The position numbers and the translations under genes are program-made. Under the pieces are notes generated by a model that was given only the letters and a program-made list of their open reading frames with translations, made no database searches and had not been told where the DNA came from. Source: Clostridiales bacterium (GTDB lineage: Bacteria > Bacillota > Clostridia > Christensenellales > Aristaeellaceae). From it: a DNA stretch of 64,000 nucleotides. Numbering within the stretch: position 1 is the stretch's first letter; every line of letters starts with the position of its first letter. This document shows, one piece after another, positions 16,824 through 24,927 of the stretch. The DNA lies in contig SFHK01000012.1 of NCBI GenBank assembly GCA_004556395.1, positions 13,742 through 77,741 of the forward strand, written 5' to 3'.

Positions 16824-17717
16824 ATGCGCGAACGAACCCGCGACTGGCTGCGAAAATGCCTGACCATCGCGCTGGGCGTGCTCGTCATGTCCGTCGCCTA
16901 CAACATGTTCCTCGTGCCCGCGAAGATCGCGCCCGGCGGCGTATCCGGCGCGGCGACCATCGTGTATTATCTGACCGGTCTGCCCATCGGCGCGGTTTCG
17001 CTGGCCATGAACGTGCCGCTGTTCATTCTGGGCTGGCGGCAGGAGGGGCGCGATTTCATCGTGCGCACCCTGCTTTCCACGGTGCTGCTGTCCCTTGCGC
17101 TGGACACGCTGAAGTTTCCGCGCATCACGGAAGACCCGATGCTGTCCGCGCTGTTCGGCGGAGTCATTCTCGGCCTCGGCCTTGGCCTCGTGTTCATGAG
17201 CGACGCGACCACCGGCGGCACCGACCTTGCGGCGAAGATGATTCAGCGCCGCCTGCCCCGGCTTTCGATGGCGTGGGTGCTGTTCGGGCTGGACATGATC
17301 GTCACCATCGCCGCCATGATCGCGTTTTCGCCGGAAGAGGGTCTGTACGCGCTGATCACCATCTACGTGGGCACCAAGATCGCCGATTTCATGCTGGAGG
17401 GCATGCGCAGCGCCCGCGCGTTCACCGTCGTTTCCCCGCACCACGAGGCCATCGCCCGCCGCGTGATGATCGAAATGAACCGCGGTGTCACCTGCTGGAA
17501 CGCCACCGGCATGTACTCCGGTCAGGAAGTCACGGTTCTTTACTGCGTTGTCTCCAATCGCGAGGTCACGCGCGTCAAACATATCATCCTGTCCGAGGAT
17601 AAAAACGCATTCATCGTCATCGCCGACGCGCACGAGGTCGGCGGCGAGGGCTTCACCTTTAATCGCCCCACCATTCCCCTGCTGCCCTGCAAGCGCAAGC
17701 CGCAGGCCCCCTCCTGA
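16824..17717 (+). CDS. YitT family integral membrane protein (DUF161/DUF2179)
   Basis: 297 residues. Five to six hydrophobic helices occupy the first 190 residues, with repeated motifs typical of the family (NMFLVPAKIAPGGVSGAATI and FMSDATTGGTDLAAKMIQ). The C-terminal DUF2179 domain (about 215-280) contains GVTCWNATGMYSGQEVTVLY and VKHIILSEDKNAFIVIADAHEV. Function of the family is unknown; it is widespread in Firmicutes and often present in many copies. The ATG is preceded by AAAGGAG. It stands alone between the aspS terminator and its own terminator. Confidence 0.93.
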   Translation: MRERTRDWLRKCLTIALGVLVMSVAYNMFLVPAKIAPGGVSGAATIVYYLTGLPIGAVSLAMNVPLFILGWRQEGRDFIVRTLLSTVLLSLALDTLKFPRITEDPMLSALFGGVILGLGLGLVFMSDATTGGTDLAAKMIQRRLPRLSMAWVLFGLDMIVTIAAMIAFSPEEGLYALITIYVGTKIADFMLEGMRSARAFTVVSPHHEAIARRVMIEMNRGVTCWNATGMYSGQEVTVLYCVVSNREVTRVKHIILSEDKNAFIVIADAHEVGGEGFTFNRPTIPLLPCKRKPQAPS

Positions 17718-17736
17718 TTTTCGCCTTTTCCCTTCG

Positions 17737-17766
17737 CGCGTCCGGCTGTTGCCGGGCGCGTTTTTT
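17737..17766 (+). terminator. Terminator of the yitT-like gene
   Basis: CGCGTCCGGC (17737-17746) pairs with GCCGGGCGCG (17751-17760) around TGTT, followed by six T. The PadR remnant begins immediately after these T residues. Confidence 0.9.
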
Positions 17767-18132
17767 CTGAAAAAGCGCGACTGCTACGGATACGAGATTT
17801 CCGAGTTTCTTTCCGGCCACATCGACATTTCGGACGGAACGGTGTACCCGATTCTCCGAAAGCTGAAGGTGGACGGAATGCTCACCACCTATCTTCAGGA
17901 GGAAAGCGGCGGGCCGCCGCGCAAATACTACAAGCTGACCGAGCTTGGCCTTGAAACCTACGAAGCCGACCGCGCGCTGGCCGGAAGGGCCTTCTATATT
18001 CCCGGCGCGCTGAACCGCGTCCTCTCCGCGCTCGGAAAGGTCATCCCGCGCACGTGGATCGCGTCGATCGTGTATCGCCGCTGGAAATACGCGCAGTGCA
18101 AATGGCTGAACCACACCTGCCCGTCGAATTAA
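17767..18132 (+). pseudogene. PadR family transcriptional regulator, 5'-truncated remnant
   Basis: The frame from 17767 reads KKRDCYGYEISEFLSG, then DGTVYPILRKLKVDGML and GPPRKYYKLTELG, which is the winged helix-turn-helix core of PadR regulators. The first helix expected before CYGYEI is missing. Instead the sequence runs straight into the T-run of the yitT terminator, with no ATG, GTG or TTG and no ribosome binding site. The simplest reading is a deletion that joined the terminator to the middle of codon 15-20 of a former padR gene. The C-terminal 45 residues look intact. The genes PadR usually accompanies (DUF1700, DUF4097) are absent. Confidence 0.7.
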
Positions 18133-18240
18133 GGCAACACCGCACAAATGAGGTGGTCGGCCGGCGAATGGATTTTTCGTCAGATGCAAATGCAAATCTC
18201 GAAGGTTTACTGGAGGTAAATCGAGAAATTTGCATGCCGC
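18133..18240. repeat. Palindromic intergenic element, possibly a dispersed repeat
   Basis: An imperfect inverted repeat of about 20 bp per arm (ATGCAAATCTCGAAGGTTTAC at 18190-18210 shortened here by description; its partner is 18216-18235) forms a long hairpin with a 5-base loop. It is flanked on the left by a GGCAACACCGCAC segment. Base composition is lower in GC than the surroundings. It sits between a dead padR gene and the 3' end of a glycosidase gene. The remaining bases to 18366 show no gene. I suspect a short non-coding repeat family or relic of a mobile element; only copy counting in the genome can tell. Confidence 0.45.
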
Positions 18241-18366
18241 AGATGGCGGAAAAGACATCACCCCCTGACGATCTCTCAGACCCTTCGGAGACAGCCCCTT
18301 ACACCTTAATTCCCATTCCACACACGAATTTCTTCGCCCATTGATTTCTGTTTTGATCCCTCGGCT

Positions 18367-21198
18367 TTATTCCGCATACACCGCATGCCACTTGCCCGCG
18401 TGCTCGGGCTTGATGATCACGCGAAGCGCAGCTTCCTCCGCGAGGACGGGCACCGACGCGCTGGTTTTGAAATAGTCGCGGTCGCACACGCCCGCCTTGG
18501 GATGCTCGAAGCCGGGCAGGCGCGGAAGCGTGAACGTGCCCGGACGATCCGCCTTCAGAAGAATCAGATGCTTCACACCGTCCGCCAGACGCGACGGCTC
18601 CATCTCGGCAAAGCACAGCTCGGCCGGTTCGGAGAACAGCACGTACCGTCGGCCGTCCACCTCAATGCCGTCCGTGCCGCTTCCGGCGAAGCCGTTCAGC
18701 GTGCCCTCCGCGTTCACGCGGAAGCTGATTGCGTCGGTGGCGCGGCAGGTTACGCGACTCCCGTTGAGCGCGGCGTTCTTCAGTTCGATTTCAATCGGCG
18801 GCAGCTCGCGCCCCTCAAGCAGGCGCCTGTCCTTTTCCTCATCGCGGAAGAAGCTGCCGTACCAGTCCTCGGCGAAGGTGCGATAATGGTTCGCCACGGT
18901 GACGCAGCCGTTTTCAAACCGGTTCATCAGATATCGCGCGCTCGCGGGTCTCGACGCGGCCTCCAGACTGTCCGGCGCGTAGGCGTTCATGCGCGAAAGA
19001 ATGTCAAACAGCGTGGAAACGTCTTTGCCCGTAGACTGCGACTGATCGTCGCGCGGGCGGAAGCCCAGATAGACCGCTTCGCCCTTTCCCCTGCGGATTC
19101 GCGCGCCAACGGGACGATCGCCCAGCGTGGCCACGACCTCGGCCTCCGCGGGCACGACCGGGTAGAACGCGTCCGGCAGCAGTCCGGTGCGCGCTTCCAT
19201 GGGCGAGATTCCTTCGAACGAGCCGATGAACGTAATCTTCGCGTCCTCGCTGCGCACGCCCGCGTTGAGCGTGGCGACGGACGCGAGCCCGAACACCTGC
19301 TGGAACGCGCCCTTGGCGCTCTCCCCGTCCTCAAAGCGCAGCGGCGCGGGGCCTGTCCACAGCAGCTTTCCGCCGCGGACGATGAAATCGGACAGCAGTT
19401 CCACCGTCTTCCGGTCTACAAACGGCTCAAACATCGCCACGACGGCGCGATACGCGCGGCCGCGCACGTGCAGAAGCGCGTCGTTCGACGGCACGGCATA
19501 GGCGAGCAGCTTTTCCTGCGTGATGTAGTCGCAATAGCCGTATTGCACCATCCAGCTGCCAAAGCGCTCCTCGGCATAGTTCAGCTGCGTGGGATACAGA
19601 ACCAGCACGTCGGACAGCCGGTGCCGCAGGTTCTGCACCATGGCATGTTCAAGGCTGCCGGTGCCATACGCCGCGCCGACGGCGGCAAAGCGGCGGGACA
19701 CAGACGCGGGAGAGCCCCAGTTGGCGCAGTACGCGCGGTCGAACCGGTTCAGCGCGCCCAGCGAACAGGCAAAGGCCTGCGCGTAGTAATCGCGGTCGAT
19801 ATTGCCGCCCTCCGGATGGTCGGTGCCCGAGCCGGTCAGGTATTCGTTCCAGCGGAAATAGTCGCCGCAGGCGGATTGATTTTCGCGGATGGTCGAGCTC
19901 CACACATAGGGCTTGTCGTAATCGTAGCGGCAGATTTCTCGACGGTTCTGCTCCGAAAACGCGAAATCCTCAGCGAAATGGTCGCACGTGGGCGATTCCT
20001 GCCACGTGGCGTGCGCGCGAGTCATGATCGGCTTTTCAAAGATGGATTCGGCATACGCCTTCGCGTCCATCGACAGCCCCACGACGCGCTCCGACAGCAT
20101 TTCAAAATAGCGCTTGCGGAACAGCACGGTGTCGTACGCGCCCGCCGCGTCCGGCCCCATCATGTGGTTGTGGAACCGGCCGTCCTCATGCTTCGTGTAC
20201 AGGAAGTACACCATGTGCCCGGCAAAATCGCGGAAGCGCTCGCCGTAGCGCGCGGCGAAGGTATCGATCAGAGAATCCGTCACGTAACGGGTCTGAATCT
20301 CCGTCGGGCCGAAATGCTCCGTCAGATCCCAATCGAACTGAATGTGCATTTCATCGGAATAGAAGCCCTGATAGGAGATGCCGTTTTTCGCGTGTTTATC
20401 CAGCACCTCCTTCATGTAATCCAGCGCGTCGGGCGCGAAATAATCCTGCTCCGGCGTCTGGTATTCCGCTAAAATCATCACGCGGTCGCGCCGCAGTCCC
20501 GTCCTTCCGTGCACGGTCATGCGGTCGTAGGCATAGCCCGCGCCCGTCAGATGGTAGGAATTCTCCTCCACGCGGTACGCCGCCGTGTCCGAAATGTCGA
20601 TCACGGAGTCATACGGAACGTAAAAGTCGCGTCCGTTTTCCGCGGGACGCTCGTCAAAGGCCAGCACGCGCACGCTTCGCAGCTTCAGCGCGATCGGCCC
20701 CTTGTTGTTGTACCACTGCCGCTGGCGGCGCATTTCCACGCGGTATTCGCCGTTCACGAGCGCGCCCTCGGCCATCTGCCAGGTATAGCCGGTGTCCTTG
20801 TGCGTTTTCACATAGCCGCCGCCCAGATCCAGCGGCGAAATCACCGACGCGCCGAACGCCATGCCATAGCGCGCCGCGTATTCGCAGATGACCCTGTAGG
20901 CCTTTATGGTCAGCGGACTGTCCGGGTAATTCTCGCGTTTGCTTCCGCCGAAGAAGAAGTCATAGGAAACCTCCACGCGCGTAACCCCGCGGGCGTGCGC
21001 GTCGCGCATGAAGGAATCCAGCGTCGTCCCCGCGGGATACAGCCCCTTCTTTTCGCCGGAAAAGCCGCGCTCCTCGTCGTCAAACAACGGCATTTCGGGA
21101 TGCTCGGCAATGCGCCGAAGCTGCTTTTCGTCGGTCAGAATCAGCGTCGCCTGATGATCATACAGGCGAAAAACCCCTTCGTCCTTGATGATATTCAT
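18367..21198 (-). CDS. Large putative glycoside hydrolase (TIM-barrel, clan A-like), family not recognised
   Basis: 943 residues, no signal peptide, so probably cytoplasmic. The first half has barrel-like strands ending in acidic residues, e.g. GFYSDEMHIQFDWD near 300-313, a candidate acid/base region. The region about 600-760 resembles the glutamine-amidotransferase-like trimerisation domain of GH42 enzymes (FVDRKTVELLSDFIVRGGKLLW, with GKGEAVYLGFRPRDD), and the last 150 residues look beta-rich. I therefore infer a beta-glycosidase acting on an imported oligosaccharide. The ATG at 21198 follows GGAGG by five bases; the upstream in-frame ATG at 21210 overlaps that site. No transporter or sugar regulator is adjacent. 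Confidence 0.6.
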   Translation of the reverse strand: MNIIKDEGVFRLYDHQATLILTDEKQLRRIAEHPEMPLFDDEERGFSGEKKGLYPAGTTLDSFMRDAHARGVTRVEVSYDFFFGGSKRENYPDSPLTIKAYRVICEYAARYGMAFGASVISPLDLGGGYVKTHKDTGYTWQMAEGALVNGEYRVEMRRQRQWYNNKGPIALKLRSVRVLAFDERPAENGRDFYVPYDSVIDISDTAAYRVEENSYHLTGAGYAYDRMTVHGRTGLRRDRVMILAEYQTPEQDYFAPDALDYMKEVLDKHAKNGISYQGFYSDEMHIQFDWDLTEHFGPTEIQTRYVTDSLIDTFAARYGERFRDFAGHMVYFLYTKHEDGRFHNHMMGPDAAGAYDTVLFRKRYFEMLSERVVGLSMDAKAYAESIFEKPIMTRAHATWQESPTCDHFAEDFAFSEQNRREICRYDYDKPYVWSSTIRENQSACGDYFRWNEYLTGSGTDHPEGGNIDRDYYAQAFACSLGALNRFDRAYCANWGSPASVSRRFAAVGAAYGTGSLEHAMVQNLRHRLSDVLVLYPTQLNYAEERFGSWMVQYGYCDYITQEKLLAYAVPSNDALLHVRGRAYRAVVAMFEPFVDRKTVELLSDFIVRGGKLLWTGPAPLRFEDGESAKGAFQQVFGLASVATLNAGVRSEDAKITFIGSFEGISPMEARTGLLPDAFYPVVPAEAEVVATLGDRPVGARIRRGKGEAVYLGFRPRDDQSQSTGKDVSTLFDILSRMNAYAPDSLEAASRPASARYLMNRFENGCVTVANHYRTFAEDWYGSFFRDEEKDRRLLEGRELPPIEIELKNAALNGSRVTCRATDAISFRVNAEGTLNGFAGSGTDGIEVDGRRYVLFSEPAELCFAEMEPSRLADGVKHLILLKADRPGTFTLPRLPGFEHPKAGVCDRDYFKTSASVPVLAEEAALRVIIKPEHAGKWHAVYAE

Positions 21199-21222
21199 AC
21201 GCGCCTCCATCGTTTTTTCTCA

Positions 21223-21251
21223 ATTATACCGGAAATATCATCAGACTTCAA
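21223..21251 (-). promoter_or_regulatory. Promoter of the putative glycosidase gene
   Basis: On the minus strand TTGAAG (21246-21251) and TATAAT (21223-21228) are 17 bases apart. Confidence 0.7.
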
Positions 21252-21308
21252 GGGTAATCATGACTGTATTCGAACAAATTCTATGCAATTTTTCCAATAG
21301 CAGGGCGT

Positions 21309-21929
21309 TCATTCCTCCCGGACAGCCGCCGCCATCCACATATGCTTGCGCGCGCCGTATTTTCCCGTGCTGTCCCTTTGAAGCCGCACGATACGGAAGC
21401 CCGAAAGAAGCACTTCCAATTCCTCCTTCGAAAAATACCGACGGGCGCAGCCGCGAGTCACGTAATAATCCGTATCAAGCCGCACATCCTCGGGCGCGGG
21501 CACGTATTCCTCCCGCGCGTTCACGCGCAGAAACAGCCAGCCGCCCGGCGCGAGCACGCGATGAAGCTCCGCGAAAATCTCCCGCGTCTTTTGCAGCGGG
21601 AAATAGTGCAGGCAGAGATCGGCCACGACCGCTTCAAAAGTGCCTTTGCCAAACGCCATCGGCTCCGTCAGATCGAGCCGCATCGTCTCCGCGCCCGGAT
21701 AGCGCTGCTTCAGGCGATTCAGCGCCGCGTCCGAAAGATCGCAGGAGAGCACGGACGCGCACGCGCTTCGCAGAAAGCCGCTGTCCGCTCCGTCGCCCGC
21801 GCCCAGCTCGAGCACGCGCCCGGCGCGCGCCAGCACGTCCCGAAAAGTATCCAGCCAGCCGTCATAGCTCGCGTCCGCGTGCGCTCCGTTCGAATAGAGC
21901 GCGTCCCAGTAGCCGCCCACATTGTCCAT
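21309..21929 (-). CDS. Class I SAM-dependent methyltransferase
   Basis: 206 residues. Motif I is VLELGAGDGADSGFL (SAM-binding glycine loop), followed by VLSCDLSD (motif II acidic residue), FEAVVADLCLHYF (motif IV) and LAPGGWLFLRV (motif post-I/V). The C-terminal part (YFSKEELEVLLSGFRIVRLQ) is typical of small-molecule methyltransferases of the Methyltransf_11/25 type. I choose ATG 21929 with AGAGG upstream over the longer frame to 22013. The substrate is not predictable. It lies alone, upstream of nothing on the same strand within operon distance. Confidence 0.88.
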   Translation of the reverse strand: MDNVGGYWDALYSNGAHADASYDGWLDTFRDVLARAGRVLELGAGDGADSGFLRSACASVLSCDLSDAALNRLKQRYPGAETMRLDLTEPMAFGKGTFEAVVADLCLHYFPLQKTREIFAELHRVLAPGGWLFLRVNAREEYVPAPEDVRLDTDYYVTRGCARRYFSKEELEVLLSGFRIVRLQRDSTGKYGARKHMWMAAAVREE

Positions 21930-22098
21930 ATTGCATACCTCTCGCCGCGTTTTTTGTTTCAGTATACACCCATCCAATAAATCCTCCGCGTATTTCACGA
22001 AATTTTTTCGCACAGTGGACGGAATCCTTGATTTTATGTCATGATTCTTAACATTGTTTCTGTAAAATATTGTTAATTATACACAGGGAGGCCGTTTC

Positions 22099-22509
22099 AT
22101 GAGCGCGCACGCCATTTTACAGAAATACATGCTTCAGGAATTGACCATTCGCAACGAAATGCCCGAGCGTCCGGGCGAGCCTTTGCAGCTGAAGCCGGAG
22201 ATTCGCTTTCAGGTGTTCAAGCAGTCGGAGGGCAAGCCCATCGCCGCGGAGCTGACGCTGGAAATCGGCAGCATGGACGACAACTCGCCCCTTTACATCA
22301 AGGTGAAGATGCGCGGGCTGTTCGCCGTTCTCGCCCGCGGCGAGGACGACCGGAAGCTGGACGCCGCCGATTTGCACCGGCAGGCGCTGATCATTCTGTT
22401 CAACTATGCGCGAACGCTGATTGCCGGCGCCACGCAGATGGGCGGCATGGCGCCGTTCAGCCTGCCCCCCATGAACCCGGACAACATCAACATACAGAAG
22501 CAGGACTAA
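22099..22509 (+). CDS. SecB-like chaperone family protein
   Basis: 136 residues. The central strands (EIRFQVFKQSEGKPIAAELTLEI and YIKVKMRGLFAVL) and the C-terminal helix with FNYARTLIAGATQMGG followed by SLPPMNPDNI match the SecB fold, whose hallmark is PYARE-x-I-x-x-x-GGFPP-x-x-x-PP-NF. SecB keeps preproteins or antitoxins unfolded; the family is typical of proteobacteria and rare in Firmicutes, where it occurs as SecB-like proteins of unclear clients. The start has AGGGAGG upstream. Thirteen bases separate it from the Atg22-like transporter gene, so the two are co-transcribed. No toxin-antitoxin pair is adjacent. Confidence 0.7.
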   Translation: MSAHAILQKYMLQELTIRNEMPERPGEPLQLKPEIRFQVFKQSEGKPIAAELTLEIGSMDDNSPLYIKVKMRGLFAVLARGEDDRKLDAADLHRQALIILFNYARTLIAGATQMGGMAPFSLPPMNPDNINIQKQD

Positions 22510-22522
22510 GGAGGCTACACAC

Positions 22523-24031
22523 ATGGCACGGGAGAAGCGTTTTTCAAAGAAGGAATGGAGCTGGATCATGTACGACTGGGCCAACTCCGTATACGCCACG
22601 AACATCATGGCCGCCATTTACCCCACCATCTTCGCGTCCACCATCCCGGGCGGCGACATTCGCTGGGGCTACGGCACGTCCATCGCCACGTTCATCGTGG
22701 CCATCCTCGCCCCGTTCCTCGGCGCGGTGGCCGACTATAAGGGCATGAAGAAAAAGCTGTTCACGCTGTTCGCCCTGCTCGGCATCGTGTTCACGCCGCT
22801 GATGGCCGCGCTGGGCAGCTGGAAGCTGTGCCTTGTCGGCTATGTGGTTTCGCGCATCGGCTTTTCCGGCTCGTGCCTGTTCTACGATTCCTTCCTGACC
22901 GACGTGACCACCGACGAGCGCATGGATCACGTCTCCTCGTGGGGCTACGCCATGGGCTACATCGGCGGAAGCACGATTCCCTTCGTCCTCTCCATTGCCA
23001 TGCTTCTCTTCTTCGATTACAACCGCTTCTCGCAGGTCTTCTCCGTGCTGATCGTGAGCGCGTGGTGGGCGTTGTTCTCCATTCCATTCTTCCGCAACGT
23101 GAAGCAGGAGCACTATGTGGAGAAAACCGAGCCCGTCTCGCCCGCGCGCATTTTCCGAAACGTGATCGGCACGTTCAAGGAAATCTGCCTGCGCCGCGGC
23201 CTTCTGTTCTTCGTCATCGCGTATTTCTTCTACATTGACGGCGTAAACACCGTCATCTCCATTTCCACCGCCTACGGCTCGACGCTCGGCCTCGGCTCCA
23301 CCGGCATGATTCTGGCGCTGCTCGTTACGCAGATTGTGGCTGTGCCCTGCTCGATCTGGTTTGCGAAGCTCTCCGCGCGGTTCTCCACGCGGAAGGCGCT
23401 GATGGGCGCTGTGATCATGTACGTGATCATCTGCTTAGTCGGCTTCTACATGGGTTTCTCGATGGAGCCCAGCCAGAAGGCCTACGAGACCGCCATCCAC
23501 GCAGCCGCCCAGCCGTATGAAGCCGCCAACCCGGACAAAGCCGAAGCGCTGGAAAGCTATGTGACCCGCGCCGGCGCCGCGCTTTTGCGCGAAAATCCGG
23601 AGACGGAGCTTCAGCAGCTCGAATCCGAATGCGCCGCCCTCGAGCTTGACGGCGTAGCCCTTTCGGACGCTCTTCTGAACGCATGGCGTGAAAATACCGC
23701 GCTGGCGGAGGAATACAACGCCTGCATCCACGTTTCCACCATTCTCTTCTGGTGCATGGCCGTGCTCGTCGGGACGGTGCAGGGCGGCATTCAGGCGGTC
23801 TCGCGCTCGTACTTCGGCAAGCTCGTTCCCAAGGAGCGCTCCAACGAATTCTTCGGCTTCTTCGACATTTTCGGCAAGTGCGCCTGCGTCATCGGCCCGG
23901 CGCTGTACGCCGTAATCGCGGAGGCCAGCGGCCGTTCCAGCTATGGCATCATCGGAATTGCCATGCTGTTCTTCTTAGGTCTCGTCACGCTGATTCTCGG
24001 TCGCAAGGATCTGGACGCTCTGGCAAAGTAA
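22523..24031 (+). CDS. MFS transporter, UMF1/Atg22 family
   Basis: 502 residues with about twelve hydrophobic helices. The N-terminus KEWSWIMYDWANSVYATNI is the signature start of bacterial Atg22-like (UMF1) transporters. Between helices near residues 310 and 410 there is an Ala/Glu-rich hydrophilic insertion of about 90 residues (QKAYETAIHAAAQPYEAA and following) predicted to be helical and unusual for the family. Substrate is unknown; family members have been linked to amino acid or small-molecule efflux. It follows the SecB-like gene and ends at a bidirectional terminator. Confidence 0.88.
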   Translation: MAREKRFSKKEWSWIMYDWANSVYATNIMAAIYPTIFASTIPGGDIRWGYGTSIATFIVAILAPFLGAVADYKGMKKKLFTLFALLGIVFTPLMAALGSWKLCLVGYVVSRIGFSGSCLFYDSFLTDVTTDERMDHVSSWGYAMGYIGGSTIPFVLSIAMLLFFDYNRFSQVFSVLIVSAWWALFSIPFFRNVKQEHYVEKTEPVSPARIFRNVIGTFKEICLRRGLLFFVIAYFFYIDGVNTVISISTAYGSTLGLGSTGMILALLVTQIVAVPCSIWFAKLSARFSTRKALMGAVIMYVIICLVGFYMGFSMEPSQKAYETAIHAAAQPYEAANPDKAEALESYVTRAGAALLRENPETELQQLESECAALELDGVALSDALLNAWRENTALAEEYNACIHVSTILFWCMAVLVGTVQGGIQAVSRSYFGKLVPKERSNEFFGFFDIFGKCACVIGPALYAVIAEASGRSSYGIIGIAMLFFLGLVTLILGRKDLDALAK

Positions 24032-24047
24032 TTCCCCTTCACGCAGC

Positions 24048-24082
24048 AGGCCGCGCGCGAGTTTTTTCCTCGCACGCGGCCT
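24048..24082. terminator. Bidirectional terminator between convergent genes
   Basis: AGGCCGCGCGCGAG (24048-24061) pairs with CTCGCACGCGGCCT (24069-24082), with one mismatch, around a T-rich loop; CTATTGGTTTT follows on the plus strand. It overlaps the stop codon of the minus-strand gene by two bases. Confidence 0.75.
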
Positions 24083-24323
24083 ATTGGTTTTCCAGCTTCT
24101 CTTTTTCCCTTGCCCGCACCTGCTCCGGGTCGTTCATCACCGGCAGACCCGCCGCCATCAGCGCGTATTTCCAGATGCGGAACCGCGCCTTGATGCGCGC
24201 CGCCTCCGGAACCTCCCCCACCTTCGGCGAACGCCCCAGCTCCCGCGCCCGCGCGAGCAGCGGCGCGAGAATCGCCCTGTCATCCGCGGTCAGCGGCTGC
24301 CCGGGCTTCCATTGTCCGTTCAT
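24081..24323 (-). CDS. Small protein with one homing-endonuclease-associated repeat
   Basis: 80 residues. The segment ARELGRSPKVGEVPEA, then IKARFRIWKYALMAAGLP, matches the repeat found in tandem in HNH-type homing endonucleases (pattern LGR-x-P-x-x-x-(D/E), then I-x-x-RF-x-x-W-x-x-AL-x-x-AGL). That repeat is a small helical DNA-binding unit. Here only one unit is present and there is no nuclease domain, so a DNA-binding or regulatory role is more likely than cutting. The start lies downstream of GGAAAGGAGTCGGCC. It is convergent with the transporter gene. Confidence 0.75.
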   Translation of the reverse strand: MNGQWKPGQPLTADDRAILAPLLARARELGRSPKVGEVPEAARIKARFRIWKYALMAAGLPVMNDPEQVRAREKEKLENQ

Positions 24324-24455
24324 GGCCGACTCCTTTCCAAAAACATCATTTTCTTCTTCATTATAGCCGTTCTCCGCGCGCTGTCAAGCGCTTTTGCATG
24401 GAATCCCGATGTAAGGCATTTTCGTTCCGACTCTGTTAATTCGTATTTTTTCCTC

Positions 24456-24483
24456 TTGACAGCCACGCAAGTCTCCATATAAT
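24456..24483 (+). promoter_or_regulatory. Promoter upstream of the zinc transport region
   Basis: TTGACA (24456-24461) and TATAAT (24478-24483) with a 16-base spacer. I looked for a Zur-type inverted repeat over it and did not find a convincing one. Confidence 0.85.
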
Positions 24484-24519
24484 ACAGTCAATGAGGATAA
24501 CAGAAGGGAGGCGGCTATC

Positions 24520-24816
24520 ATGCGCCGAAGCGTTCGAATTCTGACGGGGCTTCTCTGCCTTCTGTTTGCCGCCGTTCTGCTGTCCTGCAGCGTGCTAGCG
24601 GCCGTTCACCCGCAGCACGAATGCACGGTCAAAAATTGCTGCGTCTGCGCGCTCCTTTCCAGCTGGGCGCAGGTTTTGCGCGGCATGGCGGCCGTGCTGA
24701 TGATCTGGTACGCCCTGCGTCTCGCGGCGCGCGCGTTTTTCGCCGTTCATTCCGCGCGGCTGAACGATGTATCTACTGTCACGCCCGTCACGCTTAGAGT
24801 CAAGCTTTCGAATTAA
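24520..24816 (+). CDS. Small Cys/His-containing membrane protein upstream of the zinc ABC genes
   Basis: 98 residues. Two hydrophobic segments (about 7-28 and 52-74) flank an extracytoplasmic loop holding HPQHECTVKNCCVC, a dense His/Cys cluster of the kind that binds metal. The C-terminus is basic. No family is recognised. The start has AGAAGGGAGG upstream, and the gene is the first after a strong promoter with the zinc-binding protein gene 111 bases downstream, so a role in zinc handling is plausible but inferred. Confidence 0.65.
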   Translation: MRRSVRILTGLLCLLFAAVLLSCSVLAAVHPQHECTVKNCCVCALLSSWAQVLRGMAAVLMIWYALRLAARAFFAVHSARLNDVSTVTPVTLRVKLSN

Positions 24817-24856
24817 TTGAATCTTCGCCGCAGGCATTTTCTGCCTGTCACGGGAT

Positions 24857-24890
24857 GGCTTTGCCGTTTTTTTCAGGCAAAAGCCCTGTT
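24857..24890 (+). terminator. Terminator-like hairpin between the small membrane protein gene and the zinc ABC genes
   Basis: GGCTTTGCC (24857-24865) pairs with GGCAAAAGCC (24876-24885) with one bulge, followed by CTGTTTTG. It may attenuate read-through into the ABC operon. A smaller hairpin CAGGCA/TGCCTG lies just upstream. Confidence 0.55.
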
Positions 24891-24927
24891 TTGTCATACC
24901 CCGAACAACTGAATGAGGTGAAGATTC

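Noticed and set aside
17485..18132. A complete PadR gene starting upstream inside yitT
   Set aside because: The upstream part of the frame overlaps the conserved DUF2179 domain of yitT in another frame and includes the terminator; it encodes nothing PadR-like before 17767.
24421..24520. Zur box over the zinc operon promoter
   Set aside because: I found no inverted repeat resembling known Zur sites over or next to the promoter hexamers.
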